Assembly (NCBI RefSeq): GCF_900457465.1
Contig: NZ_UAUU01000002.1
Coordinates: forward strand, 992,001 to 1,056,000
Source of the DNA: Sphingobacterium multivorum
GTDB lineage: Bacteria > Bacteroidota > Bacteroidia > Sphingobacteriales > Sphingobacteriaceae
Reading direction: 5' to 3'
DNA length: 64,000 bases
The notes below the pieces were generated by a model. It was not told where the DNA came from and ran no database searches. It was given only the letters and a program-made list of their open reading frames with translations. This document shows, piece after piece, positions 1-9,206 of this stretch (position 1 is its first letter; each line of letters begins with the position of its first letter). The translations under genes were made by a program, and so were the position numbers.

Positions 1-797
1 TCATTGAGATGTTCCATCGCCAGTTTGACATAGGGAAGATTCTCCTTAAAAAATTGCGGCATATATACCTTCGGATTTCCTTCATAAAACTGCTGGTCAA
101 AATCTATTGCCCGAATTCGAAACTGGAAATCATCAAAATCTGGTGTAATCTGCATCACGAAATTGTATGCCCGCATATCCCCCAACAACGTAATAATACA
201 TCGCTCATTAAACTTGACAAATTCTTTGGAAATCCGGGTCAGATTATAATCAGGCGAGAACATACGTGTTTTCGAAAAAGTGTCTCCCGGAATTCCAACA
301 ATATGTTCCTCAACCAAGGTATCATGGTCTACCATATAATTCACCTGATTGGGCGACAATATTTCTTCCAACTCCAGTCCATATATTCTTGATGCATCGG
401 CCTGCTTGATGTAAAAATAATCATACACATCATTTAAACGGTTCACGATACGAATACGAAAGGGTTTCGTATTGCCAAAGCCGCAGTACTCGACACGATC
501 AATATATTTATGCTGGACGATTCGCGTATTACCTGATGCTTTCAGTTTAGCATAAATAACCTTCAACCCGTCATATAATTGGTCAATGAGATATTGTGGA
601 TACAGTGGAGTCTCCCAAAAAGTATCGTTGCCAAATTTATCCATAACAGGTACTGTCTCCGTAAAATTCAGTAGATCCTTATATCCTATAGGCAATTTTT
701 CATCTCGCTGATACAGCTTAAGGTATTTATGAAGTCCTTCCCCTACTTCAAAAATCGGCTTCTTTTTCGAAATCTTTACATCTTGAACTTCTTCCAT
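1..797 (-). CDS. Conserved hypothetical protein, partial (C-terminus outside window)
   Basis: An open minus-strand frame runs from an ATG at 797 (MEEVQDVKISKKKP...) to the left edge, at least 265 codons with no stop. I do not recognise the family. The visible part is rich in charged and aromatic residues, has no signal peptide or membrane segment and looks cytosolic. It contains motifs such as YIDRVEYCGFGNTKPFR and RAIDFDQQFYEGNPKVY; the latter, with an Asp in an AIDFDQ context, recalls the metal-binding segment of kinase-like folds, but this is only a resemblance. A plus-strand frame over the same bases is a shadow. Coding potential is supported by the long open frame and ordinary amino-acid composition. 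Confidence 0.75.
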   Translation of the reverse strand, partial: MEEVQDVKISKKKPIFEVGEGLHKYLKLYQRDEKLPIGYKDLLNFTETVPVMDKFGNDTFWETPLYPQYLIDQLYDGLKVIYAKLKASGNTRIVQHKYIDRVEYCGFGNTKPFRIRIVNRLNDVYDYFYIKQADASRIYGLELEEILSPNQVNYMVDHDTLVEEHIVGIPGDTFSKTRMFSPDYNLTRISKEFVKFNERCIITLLGDMRAYNFVMQITPDFDDFQFRIRAIDFDQQFYEGNPKVYMPQFFKENLPYVKLAMEHLN

Positions 798-1101
798 CGC
801 TATTCCGTATTTGATTTTTCGTTTACTCAAACATCACACGGTTGGCTACATTTTTAACCTAACAACCGCTAAATACGAACTGATTAGATTGTTAATAGGC
901 CAACTGCATTTCCTACTTCTTAAAAAGGCAATACTAAATTAATTTATCATAATCCTGATTTCAAACATGAAAACAATCACTTAACCTATAATAAGATCAC
1001 CATGAAACAATTATAATCACTTTCAATCAAAAACATATAACATTATCAATATGAATAAGTATTTTTTATTAAATTTACATCTATAAACCGAAAATTCTTA
1101 G

Positions 1102-1109
1102 TAATTTTG
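1102..1109 (+). promoter_or_regulatory. Candidate -7 promoter element upstream of the Lrp-like gene
   Basis: TAATTTTG matches the Bacteroidota -7 consensus TAnnTTTG and lies 76 bases before the ATG at 1186. I see no good -33 TTTG at the expected distance, so this is tentative. The remaining 798-1185 gap is very AT-rich and holds nothing else I can support. Confidence 0.35.
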
Positions 1110-1185
1110 AAATAAATTTAATTATTTTAGCTATTGGTCCGATTTTGATGCAACGGCCAATTAATGAACACAAAAACCATTGTTA

Positions 1186-1659
1186 ATGGAAAATCAATAT
1201 GCAAACTATGATCTAGACAATTTGGATATCCAAATCTTGTCTATTCTAATGAACGATGCCTCTATTCCTTATACAGAAATAGCAAAAAAGCTAATTGTAT
1301 CAGGTGGTACAATTCACGTTAGAATGAAGAAGATGGAAGAATTAGGTATCATTAGAGGGTCAAATCTAATTATCAATCCTCAAAAAGTCGGATTTGATAT
1401 CACGGCCTTTTTGGGTATCTATCTTGAAAAAGGTTCACAATATGCAGATGCGGTAGATAAATTGAAAGAAATCAAAGAAGTGGTCGAATTACATTATTGT
1501 ACTGGCCAATACAGTATTTTTGCAAAAATCATCTGTAGAGATACAGTTCACCTCAGAAAAGTATTGAATGAAGATATTCAATCCGTACCTGGGATTCAAC
1601 GTACCGAGACGATCATCTCTCTCGAAGAGAGTATCAAACGTCAAATCAGCTTAGTCTAG
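1186..1659 (+). CDS. Lrp/AsnC family transcriptional regulator
   Basis: This 157-residue protein has the two-part Lrp/AsnC layout. An N-terminal winged helix-turn-helix spans about residues 8-65 (LDNLDIQILSILMNDASIPY, then IAKKLIVSGGTIHVRMKKME), and a C-terminal RAM/effector domain follows from about residue 70 (GFDITAFLGIYLEKGS..., ending TETIISLEES). Family members bind DNA as octamers or dimers and respond to amino acids. A TTG two codons upstream could also start the frame, but the ATG at 1186 gives the normal family N-terminus. The gene converges on the arginine cluster and shares a terminator with it. A role in amino-acid control is plausible from family and position, but the sequence does not prove it. 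Confidence 0.9.
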   Translation: MENQYANYDLDNLDIQILSILMNDASIPYTEIAKKLIVSGGTIHVRMKKMEELGIIRGSNLIINPQKVGFDITAFLGIYLEKGSQYADAVDKLKEIKEVVELHYCTGQYSIFAKIICRDTVHLRKVLNEDIQSVPGIQRTETIISLEESIKRQISLV

Positions 1660-1662
1660 TAT

Positions 1663-1697
1663 AAAAAAAGCTTCCATAAAAAATGGAAGCTTTTTTT
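1663..1697. terminator. Bidirectional intrinsic terminator
   Basis: A perfect stem (AAAAAAAGCTTCCAT / ATGGAAGCTTTTTTT) with a short A loop and runs of A and T on the two sides. It serves both the Lrp-like gene (+) and argE (-), whose stop codon lies inside the T run. Confidence 0.92.
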
Positions 1698-2760
1698 ATA
1701 CTATCTTTTCTAACATGGCGATATAGAGATCGATCCCTGCTCTAATTTCATCGATATAGATGAACTCATCCGCCATATGCGACCGAGCGCTATCACCAGG
1801 CCCCAACTTCAGAGAAGGGACAGGAATAAGAGCCTGATCGCTCATCGTCGGCGATCCATATACCTTACGCCCCAGGACAACACCTGCTTTGACAATTGGA
1901 TGCGTTTCAGGAATAGAAGAAGACTTCAGACGCGTCGATCTCGCTGTGACCTCTGATTTTACATGAGACTTGATAATATCCAACGTCTCTTCATTCGAAT
2001 AAGCATCTGTGGTTCTGACATCGACAACAAAGTTACAAGTAGCCGGTACCACATTATGTTGTGATCCCGCCTGAATTACTGTCACCGACATCTTAATCGG
2101 GCCTAAGGTTGACGAAGTCCTTTCAAACGTATAATTTTGAAACCATTCAATATCCCTAATCGCTTTGTAGATTGCATTATCGCCCTCATTACGTGCGGCA
2201 TGTCCAGCTGTCCCTAATGCTGTACAATCCAACACCATCAGTCCCTTTTCTGCAATTGCCAAATCCAATAAGGTAGGTTCACCCACAATTGCAAAATCAA
2301 TTGAACCGATATCATCCAAAACAGATTCTACACCGTTCTTACCTGAGATCTCTTCTTCGGCACTAGCGACAAGACAGAAGTTATACTTCAAGTCCGTCTG
2401 CTGGTAAAAATACAAAAATGCAGCTATCAATGATACCAAACAGCCTCCGGCATCGTTGCTCCCCAATCCGTACAATTTACCTTCCTCTACAGTCGCCGCC
2501 AAAGGATCTCTTGTATAACCTGTATTTGGTTTTACTGTATCGTGATGGGAGTTGAGTAATATCGTAGGTCTGGTGCTATCATAATGAGCGTTATATACCC
2601 AGACATTATTGCCTTTTCGATGTGTTTTGATATCACGCTCCTGAAAGAAGCGAACAATTAAATCCGCTGTGAACTCTTCCTCTTTACTTAAAGACGATAG
2701 TCCAATTAATTGTTTTAAAAGGGCCAGAGCATCTTCAAATAAGCCCTGCTTATCCTTCAT
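1696..2760 (-). CDS. argE: M20-family N-acyl-ornithine/citrulline deacylase (ArgE type)
   Basis: This 354-residue M20 metallopeptidase should remove the N-acyl group from an arginine-pathway intermediate. Metal-site motifs are visible: LLNSHHDTV (about residue 68), YGLGSNDAGG (about 95) and ASAEEEISG (catalytic Glu pair, about 132), followed by GEPT and the dimerisation-domain HAARNEGDNA. In Bacteroidota with an ArgF'-type transcarbamylase the substrate is expected to be N-succinyl- or N-acetylcitrulline rather than acetylornithine; this is inferred from the neighbouring gene. The start overlaps the end of proC by 11 bases, which indicates translational coupling as the last gene of the arg operon. 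The stop codon lies within the shared terminator. Confidence 0.88.
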   Translation of the reverse strand: MKDKQGLFEDALALLKQLIGLSSLSKEEEFTADLIVRFFQERDIKTHRKGNNVWVYNAHYDSTRPTILLNSHHDTVKPNTGYTRDPLAATVEEGKLYGLGSNDAGGCLVSLIAAFLYFYQQTDLKYNFCLVASAEEEISGKNGVESVLDDIGSIDFAIVGEPTLLDLAIAEKGLMVLDCTALGTAGHAARNEGDNAIYKAIRDIEWFQNYTFERTSSTLGPIKMSVTVIQAGSQHNVVPATCNFVVDVRTTDAYSNEETLDIIKSHVKSEVTARSTRLKSSSIPETHPIVKAGVVLGRKVYGSPTMSDQALIPVPSLKLGPGDSARSHMADEFIYIDEIRAGIDLYIAMLEKIV

Positions 2761-3556
2761 GGTATAGTCCTCCTGCTTTATCCGCAGATAGTTTAATTCC
2801 TTTTATAAAAGCAGAACTAAAACCATTATGTTCCATTTCGTTCAGTCCCGCTATTGTACAGCCCTTTGGTGATGTTACCTTATCAATCTCTCCTTCTGGG
2901 TGAGCATTGGTATGCAATAACAAATCAGCAGCGCCTTTTGCAGTTTGAACCGCCATCTTTAATGCATCATGCGCATGAAATCCGATTTCAACTCCACCTT
3001 GTGAAGCAGCACGGATCGCACGTAGGAAAAATGCAATACCGCAAGCACACAATGCCGTCGCCGATGTCATTAGGTCCTCATTAATAACAACGACTGAACC
3101 AACAGTTTCAAACATTTTCTCAACCTCTTTCAAACTATCCTCTGAAGCATTGTCACTGGCAATACACGTCATTGATTGCGCTATTGCAATTGCCGTATTG
3201 GGCATTGCTCGTATCACTGTGGCATCTGCCCCCAACTCTGCTTTTAAATCGGCACAAGAAACTCCCGACACAATAGAGACAAAAATCTGATTGGTCTTTT
3301 CAATTACAGGAGCCACTTCCACCAATACCTTTTTTAGTTGTTGAGGTAGGATTGCGAAAACAACAATATCAGCCCCCTTTACAGCGAGCCTATTATCATT
3401 ACTTACTGAGAAGCCCTGGCTCGCTTCTTCGGCCAGTGCATTCAAATTTCTCCTCGTCAATGTAATATCGGCAGCATTGGCAAATTCACTTTTTACAAGT
3501 CCTTTTGCCAAAGAAAGACCGATATTACCGCTTCCGATAATGGTGACCTTTTTCAT
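2750..3556 (-). CDS. proC: Pyrroline-5-carboxylate reductase
   Basis: This 268-residue enzyme reduces pyrroline-5-carboxylate to proline with NAD(P)H. The N-terminus MKKVTIIGSGNIGLSLAKGL is a Rossmann nucleotide-binding motif, VIRAMPNTAIAIAQSMTCI is the conserved MPN signature of P5C reductases (about residue 115), and the C-terminal dimerisation segment contains TSPKGCTIAGLNEMEHNGF. The gene sits inside the arginine cluster, 27 bases after argB and overlapping argE. This links proline and arginine synthesis at the shared glutamate/ornithine branch and is a common Bacteroidota arrangement. No disruption is seen. Confidence 0.93.
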   Translation of the reverse strand: MKKVTIIGSGNIGLSLAKGLVKSEFANAADITLTRRNLNALAEEASQGFSVSNDNRLAVKGADIVVFAILPQQLKKVLVEVAPVIEKTNQIFVSIVSGVSCADLKAELGADATVIRAMPNTAIAIAQSMTCIASDNASEDSLKEVEKMFETVGSVVVINEDLMTSATALCACGIAFFLRAIRAASQGGVEIGFHAHDALKMAVQTAKGAADLLLHTNAHPEGEIDKVTSPKGCTIAGLNEMEHNGFSSAFIKGIKLSADKAGGLYHEG

Positions 3557-3583
3557 AGCGATCGTTGGGTTTAGGTTAGATTT

Positions 3584-4381
3584 TTATTTTAATGTCAAGC
3601 AAGTGCCAAATTGTCCTTGTTGAAACAAATGCAAATTATTAGCATTTCCAATATAGACCTCTTGAACACCTTTATTTATAGCATTGAATGCATTTTGCAA
3701 CTTAGGAATCATCCCGTCATTCACCACGCCGGATTCCTTAAGATGTTCAAACTCTTCTGACTTAATCGTTGGGATTACTGAATTCTCATCTGTTACATCG
3801 CGTAAAACGCCGTTCTTCTCAAAACAATAAACCAGAGAAGTTTCATATAATGAAGCCAAAGACACCGCCAATGAAGAAGCTATAGTATCCGCGTTGGTAT
3901 TGAGCAATTGTCCAAGGCCATTGTGTGTAATAGCTGAAAACACAGGAACAAACCCTGCTTCCAAAAACTTCTTGATGGCCAGGGTATTTACAGAGTCATG
4001 CAACAAATCACCTACAAAGCCATAATCGATATCTTTTACAGGACGCTTTATCGCTTTTATGACATCCCCATCAGCTCCGGTTAATCCGACGGCATCGCAT
4101 TTCAAATTTTGCAACTTAGCAACGATTGTCTTGTTTGTCAATCCAGCGTATACCATTGTTACAATGCGTAACATTTCCTCATTTGTCACACGACGCCCTT
4201 CTATCATTTGGGCTTCAATTCCAAGTTCACTAGCCAGGCGAGTCGCTATTTTACCACCGCCATGTACAAGAATCTTTTTCCCTGACAATGCAGAGAACTT
4301 TTCCAAAAAAGAATCCAATTGGCGTTCATCATCAATAATATTCCCGCCAATTTTAATTATATTTAATACACTATTAGCCAT
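3584..4381 (-). CDS. argB: N-acetylglutamate kinase (amino-acid kinase family)
   Basis: This kinase phosphorylates the gamma-carboxylate of an N-acylglutamate, the second step of ornithine/arginine synthesis. Visible motifs are IIKIGGNIIDD at the N-terminus, the glycine loop ILVHGGGKIATRLA (about residue 38) and VGLTGADGDVI (about residue 98). The listed frame can start at a TTG at 4399, but the ATG at 4381 (MANSVLNIIKIGGN) gives the family-typical N-terminus, with 265 residues. Whether the acyl group is acetyl or succinyl cannot be decided here. It lies 52 bases downstream of argF' and 27 bases upstream of proC on the same strand, so the genes probably form one operon. Confidence 0.9.
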   Translation of the reverse strand: MANSVLNIIKIGGNIIDDERQLDSFLEKFSALSGKKILVHGGGKIATRLASELGIEAQMIEGRRVTNEEMLRIVTMVYAGLTNKTIVAKLQNLKCDAVGLTGADGDVIKAIKRPVKDIDYGFVGDLLHDSVNTLAIKKFLEAGFVPVFSAITHNGLGQLLNTNADTIASSLAVSLASLYETSLVYCFEKNGVLRDVTDENSVIPTIKSEEFEHLKESGVVNDGMIPKLQNAFNAINKGVQEVYIGNANNLHLFQQGQFGTCLTLK

Positions 4382-4433
4382 TACGCAAACTTTTCCCAAT
4401 AAAAATAGTTTTTCAATAATCTATAGGATTGGA

Positions 4434-5396
4434 CTATGCCAAATCCTCTAACATACGTTTCAAAACAACCTGAGCAGCCCATACACGGTTGCTAGCCTCT
4501 TTAATCACGAGTGAATTTGGTCCATCTAAAATCTCAGAAGACAATTCAAGATCTCTTCTTACTGGCAAACAATGCATTACTTTGGCATCATTCGTCAAAT
4601 TGAGCTTCTTGTTATCCATCATCCAATCTTCATCAACACCATATACCTCGCCATATTCTTGATAAGAAGACCAGTTTTTCACATAGACAAAATCAGCATT
4701 CTTTAAACTTTCTTCAAGATTATTAGATATGGTTGCTCCAGCGGTAAATTCTTCACTTAACTCATAGCCCATAGGTTGAGCTATCGTAAAATCAACCAAT
4801 CCCTCTTCTTGTGCTTTGCACATCCATTCTGCGAAAGAATTAGGTACCGCTTGAGGTAATGCCTTAACATGCGGAGCCCAAGCCAATACCACTTTCGGCT
4901 TTTCAGTCTTCTTGTACTCAGTGATGGTAATCATATCTGTCAAACTCTGCAGTGGATGGCGTGTTGCACTCTCTAAGGAAACAACAGGAACACCACAGTA
5001 TTTAATGAATTTGTTGAACAGGTCTTCACTATAATCCTCTTCGCGATCTTTCAATTTTGGAAAGGAACGAAGTCCCAAAATATCACAATACTCGCCCATA
5101 ACAGCAGCGGCTTCACGAATATGTTCAACAGTTGTCCCGTTCATCACAACACCATCCTGTGTTTCAAGAGCCCAACCATCTTTATCCATATTCATAACCA
5201 TCACATTCATGCCCAAATTCATCGCCGCTTTTTGTGTGCTCAAACGTGTACGTAAACTGGGATTCAAAAATACAAGTCCCAGCGTTTTGTGTTGACCAAG
5301 ATCCTGATTGTCATATGGTGCAGCTTTCAAATTTAACGCTTCTTGAACAACGTCCGCTACACTGGAAACATCCTTAACAGAGAAAAACTTTTTCAT
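4434..5396 (-). CDS. argF': N-acyl-L-ornithine transcarbamylase (ArgF' type; succinyl- or acetylornithine)
   Basis: This 320-residue transcarbamylase is close to the Bacteroides fragilis N-succinylornithine transcarbamylase as I recall its sequence. It has the carbamoyl-phosphate loop NPSLRTRLSTQKAAMNLGMN (residues 45-64), the ESATRHPLQSLTD segment, WAPHVKALPQAVPNSFAEWM and MHCLPVRR. It carbamoylates an N-acylated ornithine, so the pathway runs through N-acylcitrulline, which ArgE then deacylates. The known specificity position (Pro90 in the B. fragilis enzyme, Glu in the acetylornithine enzyme) is Val90 here (context NGTTVEH), so the acyl group is uncertain. A 138-base gap separates it from argD. 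Confidence 0.88.
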   Translation of the reverse strand: MKKFFSVKDVSSVADVVQEALNLKAAPYDNQDLGQHKTLGLVFLNPSLRTRLSTQKAAMNLGMNVMVMNMDKDGWALETQDGVVMNGTTVEHIREAAAVMGEYCDILGLRSFPKLKDREEDYSEDLFNKFIKYCGVPVVSLESATRHPLQSLTDMITITEYKKTEKPKVVLAWAPHVKALPQAVPNSFAEWMCKAQEEGLVDFTIAQPMGYELSEEFTAGATISNNLEESLKNADFVYVKNWSSYQEYGEVYGVDEDWMMDNKKLNLTNDAKVMHCLPVRRDLELSSEILDGPNSLVIKEASNRVWAAQVVLKRMLEDLA

Positions 5397-5534
5397 CTAT
5401 ATCTATTTATTCGAGTGCATCTTCAACGGCAATAAATAAGCGCGTCACACTCAGTATATATTTTAACTAATACAGTGCAATCAAATTTCCACAAGCTGAA
5501 ACAGCCATTGGCCAATTTGACAGCATTTAGGGGT

Positions 5535-6679
5535 TTACGCAACCGTTACGGCCTTTACATGCTCCTTTAATGCAGATAAAAACTGATCCGCATGCTCTTT
5601 CGTCATATTCAGGGCAGGTAATAAGCGAATCACAAATGGCTTAGCCTCTCCCGTAAAGATACGGTTCTTTAACAAGAGATCCTTCTTCACATGACCCAAC
5701 GATGCTGGAAGTTCGATACCGATCATTAATCCCCTACCTCTAACTTCAATAATTTCCTCTATTTGCTTCAATTCATTGATAAGATAGGTGCCGACTTGTG
5801 CAGCATTTTCCATAAGCTGATCTTGTTGGATGACCTCCAAAACAGCCAAAGCTGCCGCGCATGCAAGATGATTCCCCCGAAGGTAGTACCCAAACTGCCG
5901 TAAGTAGCTTTAAATTTAGGCGATATACTTATTGCTCCGATTGGAAACCCATTGCCCATACCTTTTGCCATGGTATAAATATCAGCTTCGACGCCGGAAT
6001 AATCCTGGGCGTAGAATAAGCCCGTCCTGCCGTAGCCACATTGTACTTCGTCTGCAATGAAAACTGCATTATATTGATCACAAAGAGACCGAATCAAACG
6101 AAGAAAAGAAACTGAAGCCTCCCGAATACCGCCAACTCCCTGAATACTCTCTACAATAACGGATGAAATTTCCTCACCATAAGATGCGAAAGCGCTGGTT
6201 AAAGCCTCTTCATCATTAAAAGGAAGAAAAACAATATTGTCCGTCTCGTTTACAGGAGCCACGATACTCGGATTGTCTGTTGCAGCAACAGCTAATGATG
6301 TACGTCCATGAAATGCTTTTGAAAATGCAATAACCTTCTTTCTTTTGTTATAAAAGGAAGCTAATTTCAATGCATTTTCATTCGCTTCTGCGCCCGAATT
6401 ACAAAGAAATAAATCATAATCAACCTTTCCCGACACTTCCCCCAACAATCGGGCAAGTTCACGCTGAATTGGAATTTCAACAGAATTAGAATAGAACGCA
6501 ATGCGGTTCAATTGCTCTGTTATACGTTGTACATAATGTGGGTGCGTGTGTCCGATCGATATCACAGCGTGGCCACCATACAAGTCCAAGTAAGCATTTC
6601 CTTCGGCATCCCACACCGTTGATCCATTAGCTTTTACTATGTTAATGGGATTAATGGGATAAACATCAAATGGTTTCAT
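5535..6679 (-). pseudogene. argD: Acetylornithine/succinylornithine aminotransferase, split by a single-base frameshift
   Basis: Two overlapping frames together make one class-III PLP aminotransferase of about 381 residues. The first part (from 6679) carries the N-terminus MKPFDVYPINPINIVKANGS, the cofactor motif LCNSGAEANENALKLA, ADEVQCGYGRTG and the PLP lysine in MAKGMGNGFPIGA. It loses the frame after GSLGTTFGG. The expected continuation NHLACAAALAVLEVIQQ lies in the other frame, so one base is missing from the C run at 5874-5878 (G5 where G6 is expected). It is the first gene of the arginine cluster. Given the many similar indels in this window, a sequencing error in an intact gene is more likely than a true pseudogene. 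Confidence 0.85.
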
Positions 6680-6746
6680 CTTAATGAATTATAGATTGAT
6701 AAACGAAATAGCTTGTAATAGAAAAAGCTATCAGATTTTAGCAATA

Positions 6747-6754
6747 CAAATATA
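6747..6754 (-). promoter_or_regulatory. Candidate -7 element for the arginine operon
   Basis: On the minus strand TATATTTG fits TAnnTTTG. It lies 67 bases before the argD start and downstream of the rplQ terminator. The -33 region is not convincing. Confidence 0.4.
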
Positions 6755-6784
6755 TTAGTTATAACGGTAGGAATGGTCATAAAA

Positions 6785-6817
6785 TAAAAAAAGTCCTCTT
6801 AAAAAGAGGACTTTTTT
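6785..6817 (-). terminator. Intrinsic terminator of the ribosomal cluster
   Basis: AAGTCCTCTT / AAGAGGACTT stem with an A loop, followed on the minus strand by a T run, directly after rplQ. The A/T runs on both sides make it nearly symmetrical. Confidence 0.92.
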
Positions 6818-6836
6818 ATGTTAGATCAGCAGAATA

Positions 6837-7340
6837 CTATTCTCCGTCTACTTTTTCTTCACCTTCTACTTCGGCTTTAACTTCTGCAGGAGCTTCAGTT
6901 TCGGCAGTAGCAGCTTTTTTAGCACCACCACGACGACGAGTCGCTTTTTTCTCAGCAGCAGCAGCTTTTTTACCGTAGATTTCGTTGTAATCAACTAGTT
7001 CGATGAAAGCCATTTCTGCGTTATCACCTAAACGGTTTTCCATTTTGATGATACGTGTGTAACCACCTGGACGGTTAGCTACTTTTTCAGAAATTTCGCG
7101 GAATAAGATAGAAACTGCGTCTTTATCTTTCAAATAAGCGAATACTGTACGACGAGAGTGTGTTGTGTCGTTTTTAGATTTAGTAATCAAAGGCTCAACA
7201 TACGTACGTAACGCTTTAGCTTTAGCCAAAGTAGTTGTAATACGTTTGTGTAGGATTAATGATGTCGCCATGTTAGCCAACATTGCTTTTCTATGGCTAT
7301 CCGTACGGCCTAAGTGATTTACTTTTTTTCCGTGTCTCAT
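6837..7340 (-). CDS. rplQ: Large-subunit ribosomal protein bL17 with low-complexity tail
   Basis: Residues 1-118 are a standard bL17: [20 protein letters not shown] at the start, then [15 protein letters not shown] and [16 protein letters not shown] segments. Residues from about 125 to 167 form an Ala/Lys/Glu-rich extension ([18 protein letters not shown], then [24 protein letters not shown] acidic sequence) beyond the usual bL17 length of about 120-130. It is the last gene of the cluster, 108 bases after rpoA, and is followed by the terminator. The tail begins basic and ends acidic; its role is unknown. Confidence 0.96.
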   Translation of the reverse strand: MRHGKKVNHLGRTDSHRKAMLANMATSLILHKRITTTLAKAKALRTYVEPLITKSKNDTTHSRRTVFAYLKDKDAVSILFREISEKVANRPGGYTRIIKMENRLGDNAEMAFIELVDYNEIYGKKAAAAEKKATRRRGGAKKAATAETEAPAEVKAEVEGEEKVDGE

Positions 7341-7382
7341 TTTGATTTTATTATACTAACCGTACCGTTTTTGTATAGTTCA

Positions 7383-7403
7383 AATAGGTAAAAATCACCT
7401 ATT
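7383..7403 (-). other. Small hairpin in the rpoA-rplQ gap
   Basis: AATAGGT / ACCTATT arms with a 7-base loop, no T run after it. Too weak for a terminator; possibly an RNA processing or stability element. Confidence 0.35.
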
Positions 7404-7448
7404 CAGACAGCCAAAAGGAATTACGACTAGTGGTCGCTTAATAAATTA

Positions 7449-8441
7449 TTATTCTTCGTCTAATTTGTATTTCGCCAAGTTCATTCCGAATGATAAACCT
7501 TTTGATTTAACCAATTCTTGGATTTCACTTAACGATTTTTTACCGAAGTTTCTGAATTTCAACATATCAGCCACGTCATAAGTTACTAACTCAGCCAATG
7601 TGCGAATATCTGCAGCCTTCAAACAGTTCAATGCACGAACTGAAAGATCAAGATCTACTAATTCTGTTTTCAGAATCTTACGCATATGTAAGATTTCTTC
7701 ATCAACTACTTTAGTTTCTTCTTTCGTTTGAGACTCAAGAAGCATATTCTCATCAGAGAATAGAATAAAGTGTTGAATTAAGATCTTAGCAGCTTCTTTC
7801 AAAGCTTCTTCGGGGTGAATTGAGCCATCAGTAGAGATATCCAACAACAATTTCTCGTAGTCAGTTTTTTGCTCTACACGGTAATTCTCAATGGTATATT
7901 TAACATTCTTGATCGGAGTAAAGATCGAATCGATTGCGATAACACCTACTGGAGCATCCACAACTTTATTCTCATCAGCATTTACGTATCCACGACCTTT
8001 GGCAATACTCAATTCCAATTCAATTGTCACTGAATTATCCATGTTACAGATTACCATGTCTGGGTTCAAGACCGTAAAGTTATTAGAGAATTTTGTGATA
8101 TCACCAGCTAAGAATTGTTCTTGACCATTGATTACTACAAATACCTTTTCGTTGTCGCCAATCTCACCTGTTTTTTTGAAACGAATTTGTTTCAAGTTCA
8201 AGATAATTTCAGTTACGTCTTCAACAACACCTTTGATCGTTGAAAATTCGTGCGAAACGCCAGAAAACCTTATCGACGTAATTGCATATCCTTCTAAAGA
8301 GGACAATAGAATACGGCGCAAAGCATTACCAATGGTTACACCAAAACCAGGCTCCAATGGACGAAATTCAAACGTACCATCAAAATCCGTAGATTTTTGC
8401 ATGATAACTTTATCCGGTCTTTGAAATGCTAAAATTGCCAT
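7449..8441 (-). CDS. rpoA: DNA-directed RNA polymerase subunit alpha
   Basis: This 330-residue alpha subunit has the usual two domains. The N-terminal assembly domain includes [20 protein letters not shown] (about residues 28-47) and the dimer/beta-contact region. The C-terminal domain (about residues 255-325) includes [19 protein letters not shown] and [16 protein letters not shown], the DNA- and activator-binding helices. Its place between rpsD and rplQ is the standard alpha-operon order. It is intact, with a 96-base upstream gap containing a strong hairpin. Confidence 0.98.
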   Translation of the reverse strand: MAILAFQRPDKVIMQKSTDFDGTFEFRPLEPGFGVTIGNALRRILLSSLEGYAITSIRFSGVSHEFSTIKGVVEDVTEIILNLKQIRFKKTGEIGDNEKVFVVINGQEQFLAGDITKFSNNFTVLNPDMVICNMDNSVTIELELSIAKGRGYVNADENKVVDAPVGVIAIDSIFTPIKNVKYTIENYRVEQKTDYEKLLLDISTDGSIHPEEALKEAAKILIQHFILFSDENMLLESQTKEETKVVDEEILHMRKILKTELVDLDLSVRALNCLKAADIRTLAELVTYDVADMLKFRNFGKKSLSEIQELVKSKGLSFGMNLAKYKLDEE

Positions 8442-8484
8442 TTATTTTCTTTTAATGTTTTATTTGTAATAATAATTGTAATAC

Positions 8485-8530
8485 AATAGAAGATGCATAC
8501 CCCAAAAATTGGACTATGCATTCTTCTATT
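8485..8530 (-). other. Strong hairpin between rpsD and rpoA
   Basis: Arms AATAGAAGATGCATA (8485-8499) and TATGCATTCTTCTATT (8515-8530) pair over about 15 bases with one bulge. The T-run expected of an intrinsic terminator is poor, so it may be an attenuator, processing site or protein-binding leader (S4 is a known translational repressor of alpha operons in other bacteria). Confidence 0.6.
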
Positions 8531-8537
8531 TTATTTA

Positions 8538-9146
8538 TTATTTAGAGTATAACTCAACGATTAAGTTCTCTTTAATGTTTTCAGGAATGTCAGCTCTTTC
8601 TGGATAGCTTAAGAAAGTACCTGTCAATTCTTTCGCATTCCACTCTAACCAAGAAAATTTATTTACAGTACGACCTGCAACTGAATTTGTGATGGCTTCA
8701 AGTGTTTGAGAACGTTCACGAACTGCTACAACGTCACCTGGACGCAAGCTATATGATGGAATGTTAACAACTTCGCCGTTAACAGTAACGTGTTTGTGGG
8801 ATACCAACTGACGAGCAGCGGCACGAGAAGTAGCGATACCTAAGCGGTAAACTACGTTATCCAAGCGAGCTTCTAACAATTTCAAGAAGATCTCACCTGT
8901 AATACCTTGTTTAGAGGCAGCTTTAACAAATAAGTTTGAGAACTGACGCTCCAATACACCGTAAGTGTATTTTGCTTTTTGTTTTTCTAACAACTGAATA
9001 GCATATTCAGATTGTTTACCTCTGCGTTTAGAAGCTCCATGTTGTCCAGGAGGGTAATTTTTCTTTTCTAACGCTTTATCTGGGCCGAAGATCGGCTCTC
9101 TAAATTTACGGGCAATTTTGGACTTAGGTCCTGTATATCTAGCCAT
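8538..9146 (-). CDS. rpsD: Small-subunit ribosomal protein uS4
   Basis: This 202-residue uS4 binds 16S rRNA early in assembly. It begins [20 protein letters not shown], has the YPPGQHG motif (about residue 32) and the S4 RNA-binding domain (about residues 92-155, [20 protein letters not shown] and HKHVTVNGE). The N-terminal zinc cysteines found in some uS4 proteins are absent, so this is the zinc-independent form. It lies 60 bases after rpsK in the usual alpha-operon order. Confidence 0.98.
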   Translation of the reverse strand: MARYTGPKSKIARKFREPIFGPDKALEKKNYPPGQHGASKRRGKQSEYAIQLLEKQKAKYTYGVLERQFSNLFVKAASKQGITGEIFLKLLEARLDNVVYRLGIATSRAAARQLVSHKHVTVNGEVVNIPSYSLRPGDVVAVRERSQTLEAITNSVAGRTVNKFSWLEWNAKELTGTFLSYPERADIPENIKENLIVELYSK

Positions 9147-9206
9147 TTTCTTTTACAATTAAAGTATCTATCAGCCTATAGCCGATGAATCTTATCTTTA
9201 AATTAA

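Noticed and set aside
4059..4451. Plus-strand frame of 130 codons over argB
   Set aside because: Lies antisense to a well-supported argB with family motifs; composition is that of a shadow frame.
5535..6679. argD as programmed frameshifting
   Set aside because: The slip site is a plain homopolymer and the same kind of defect occurs in many unrelated genes here, so a sequence error is more likely than recoding.
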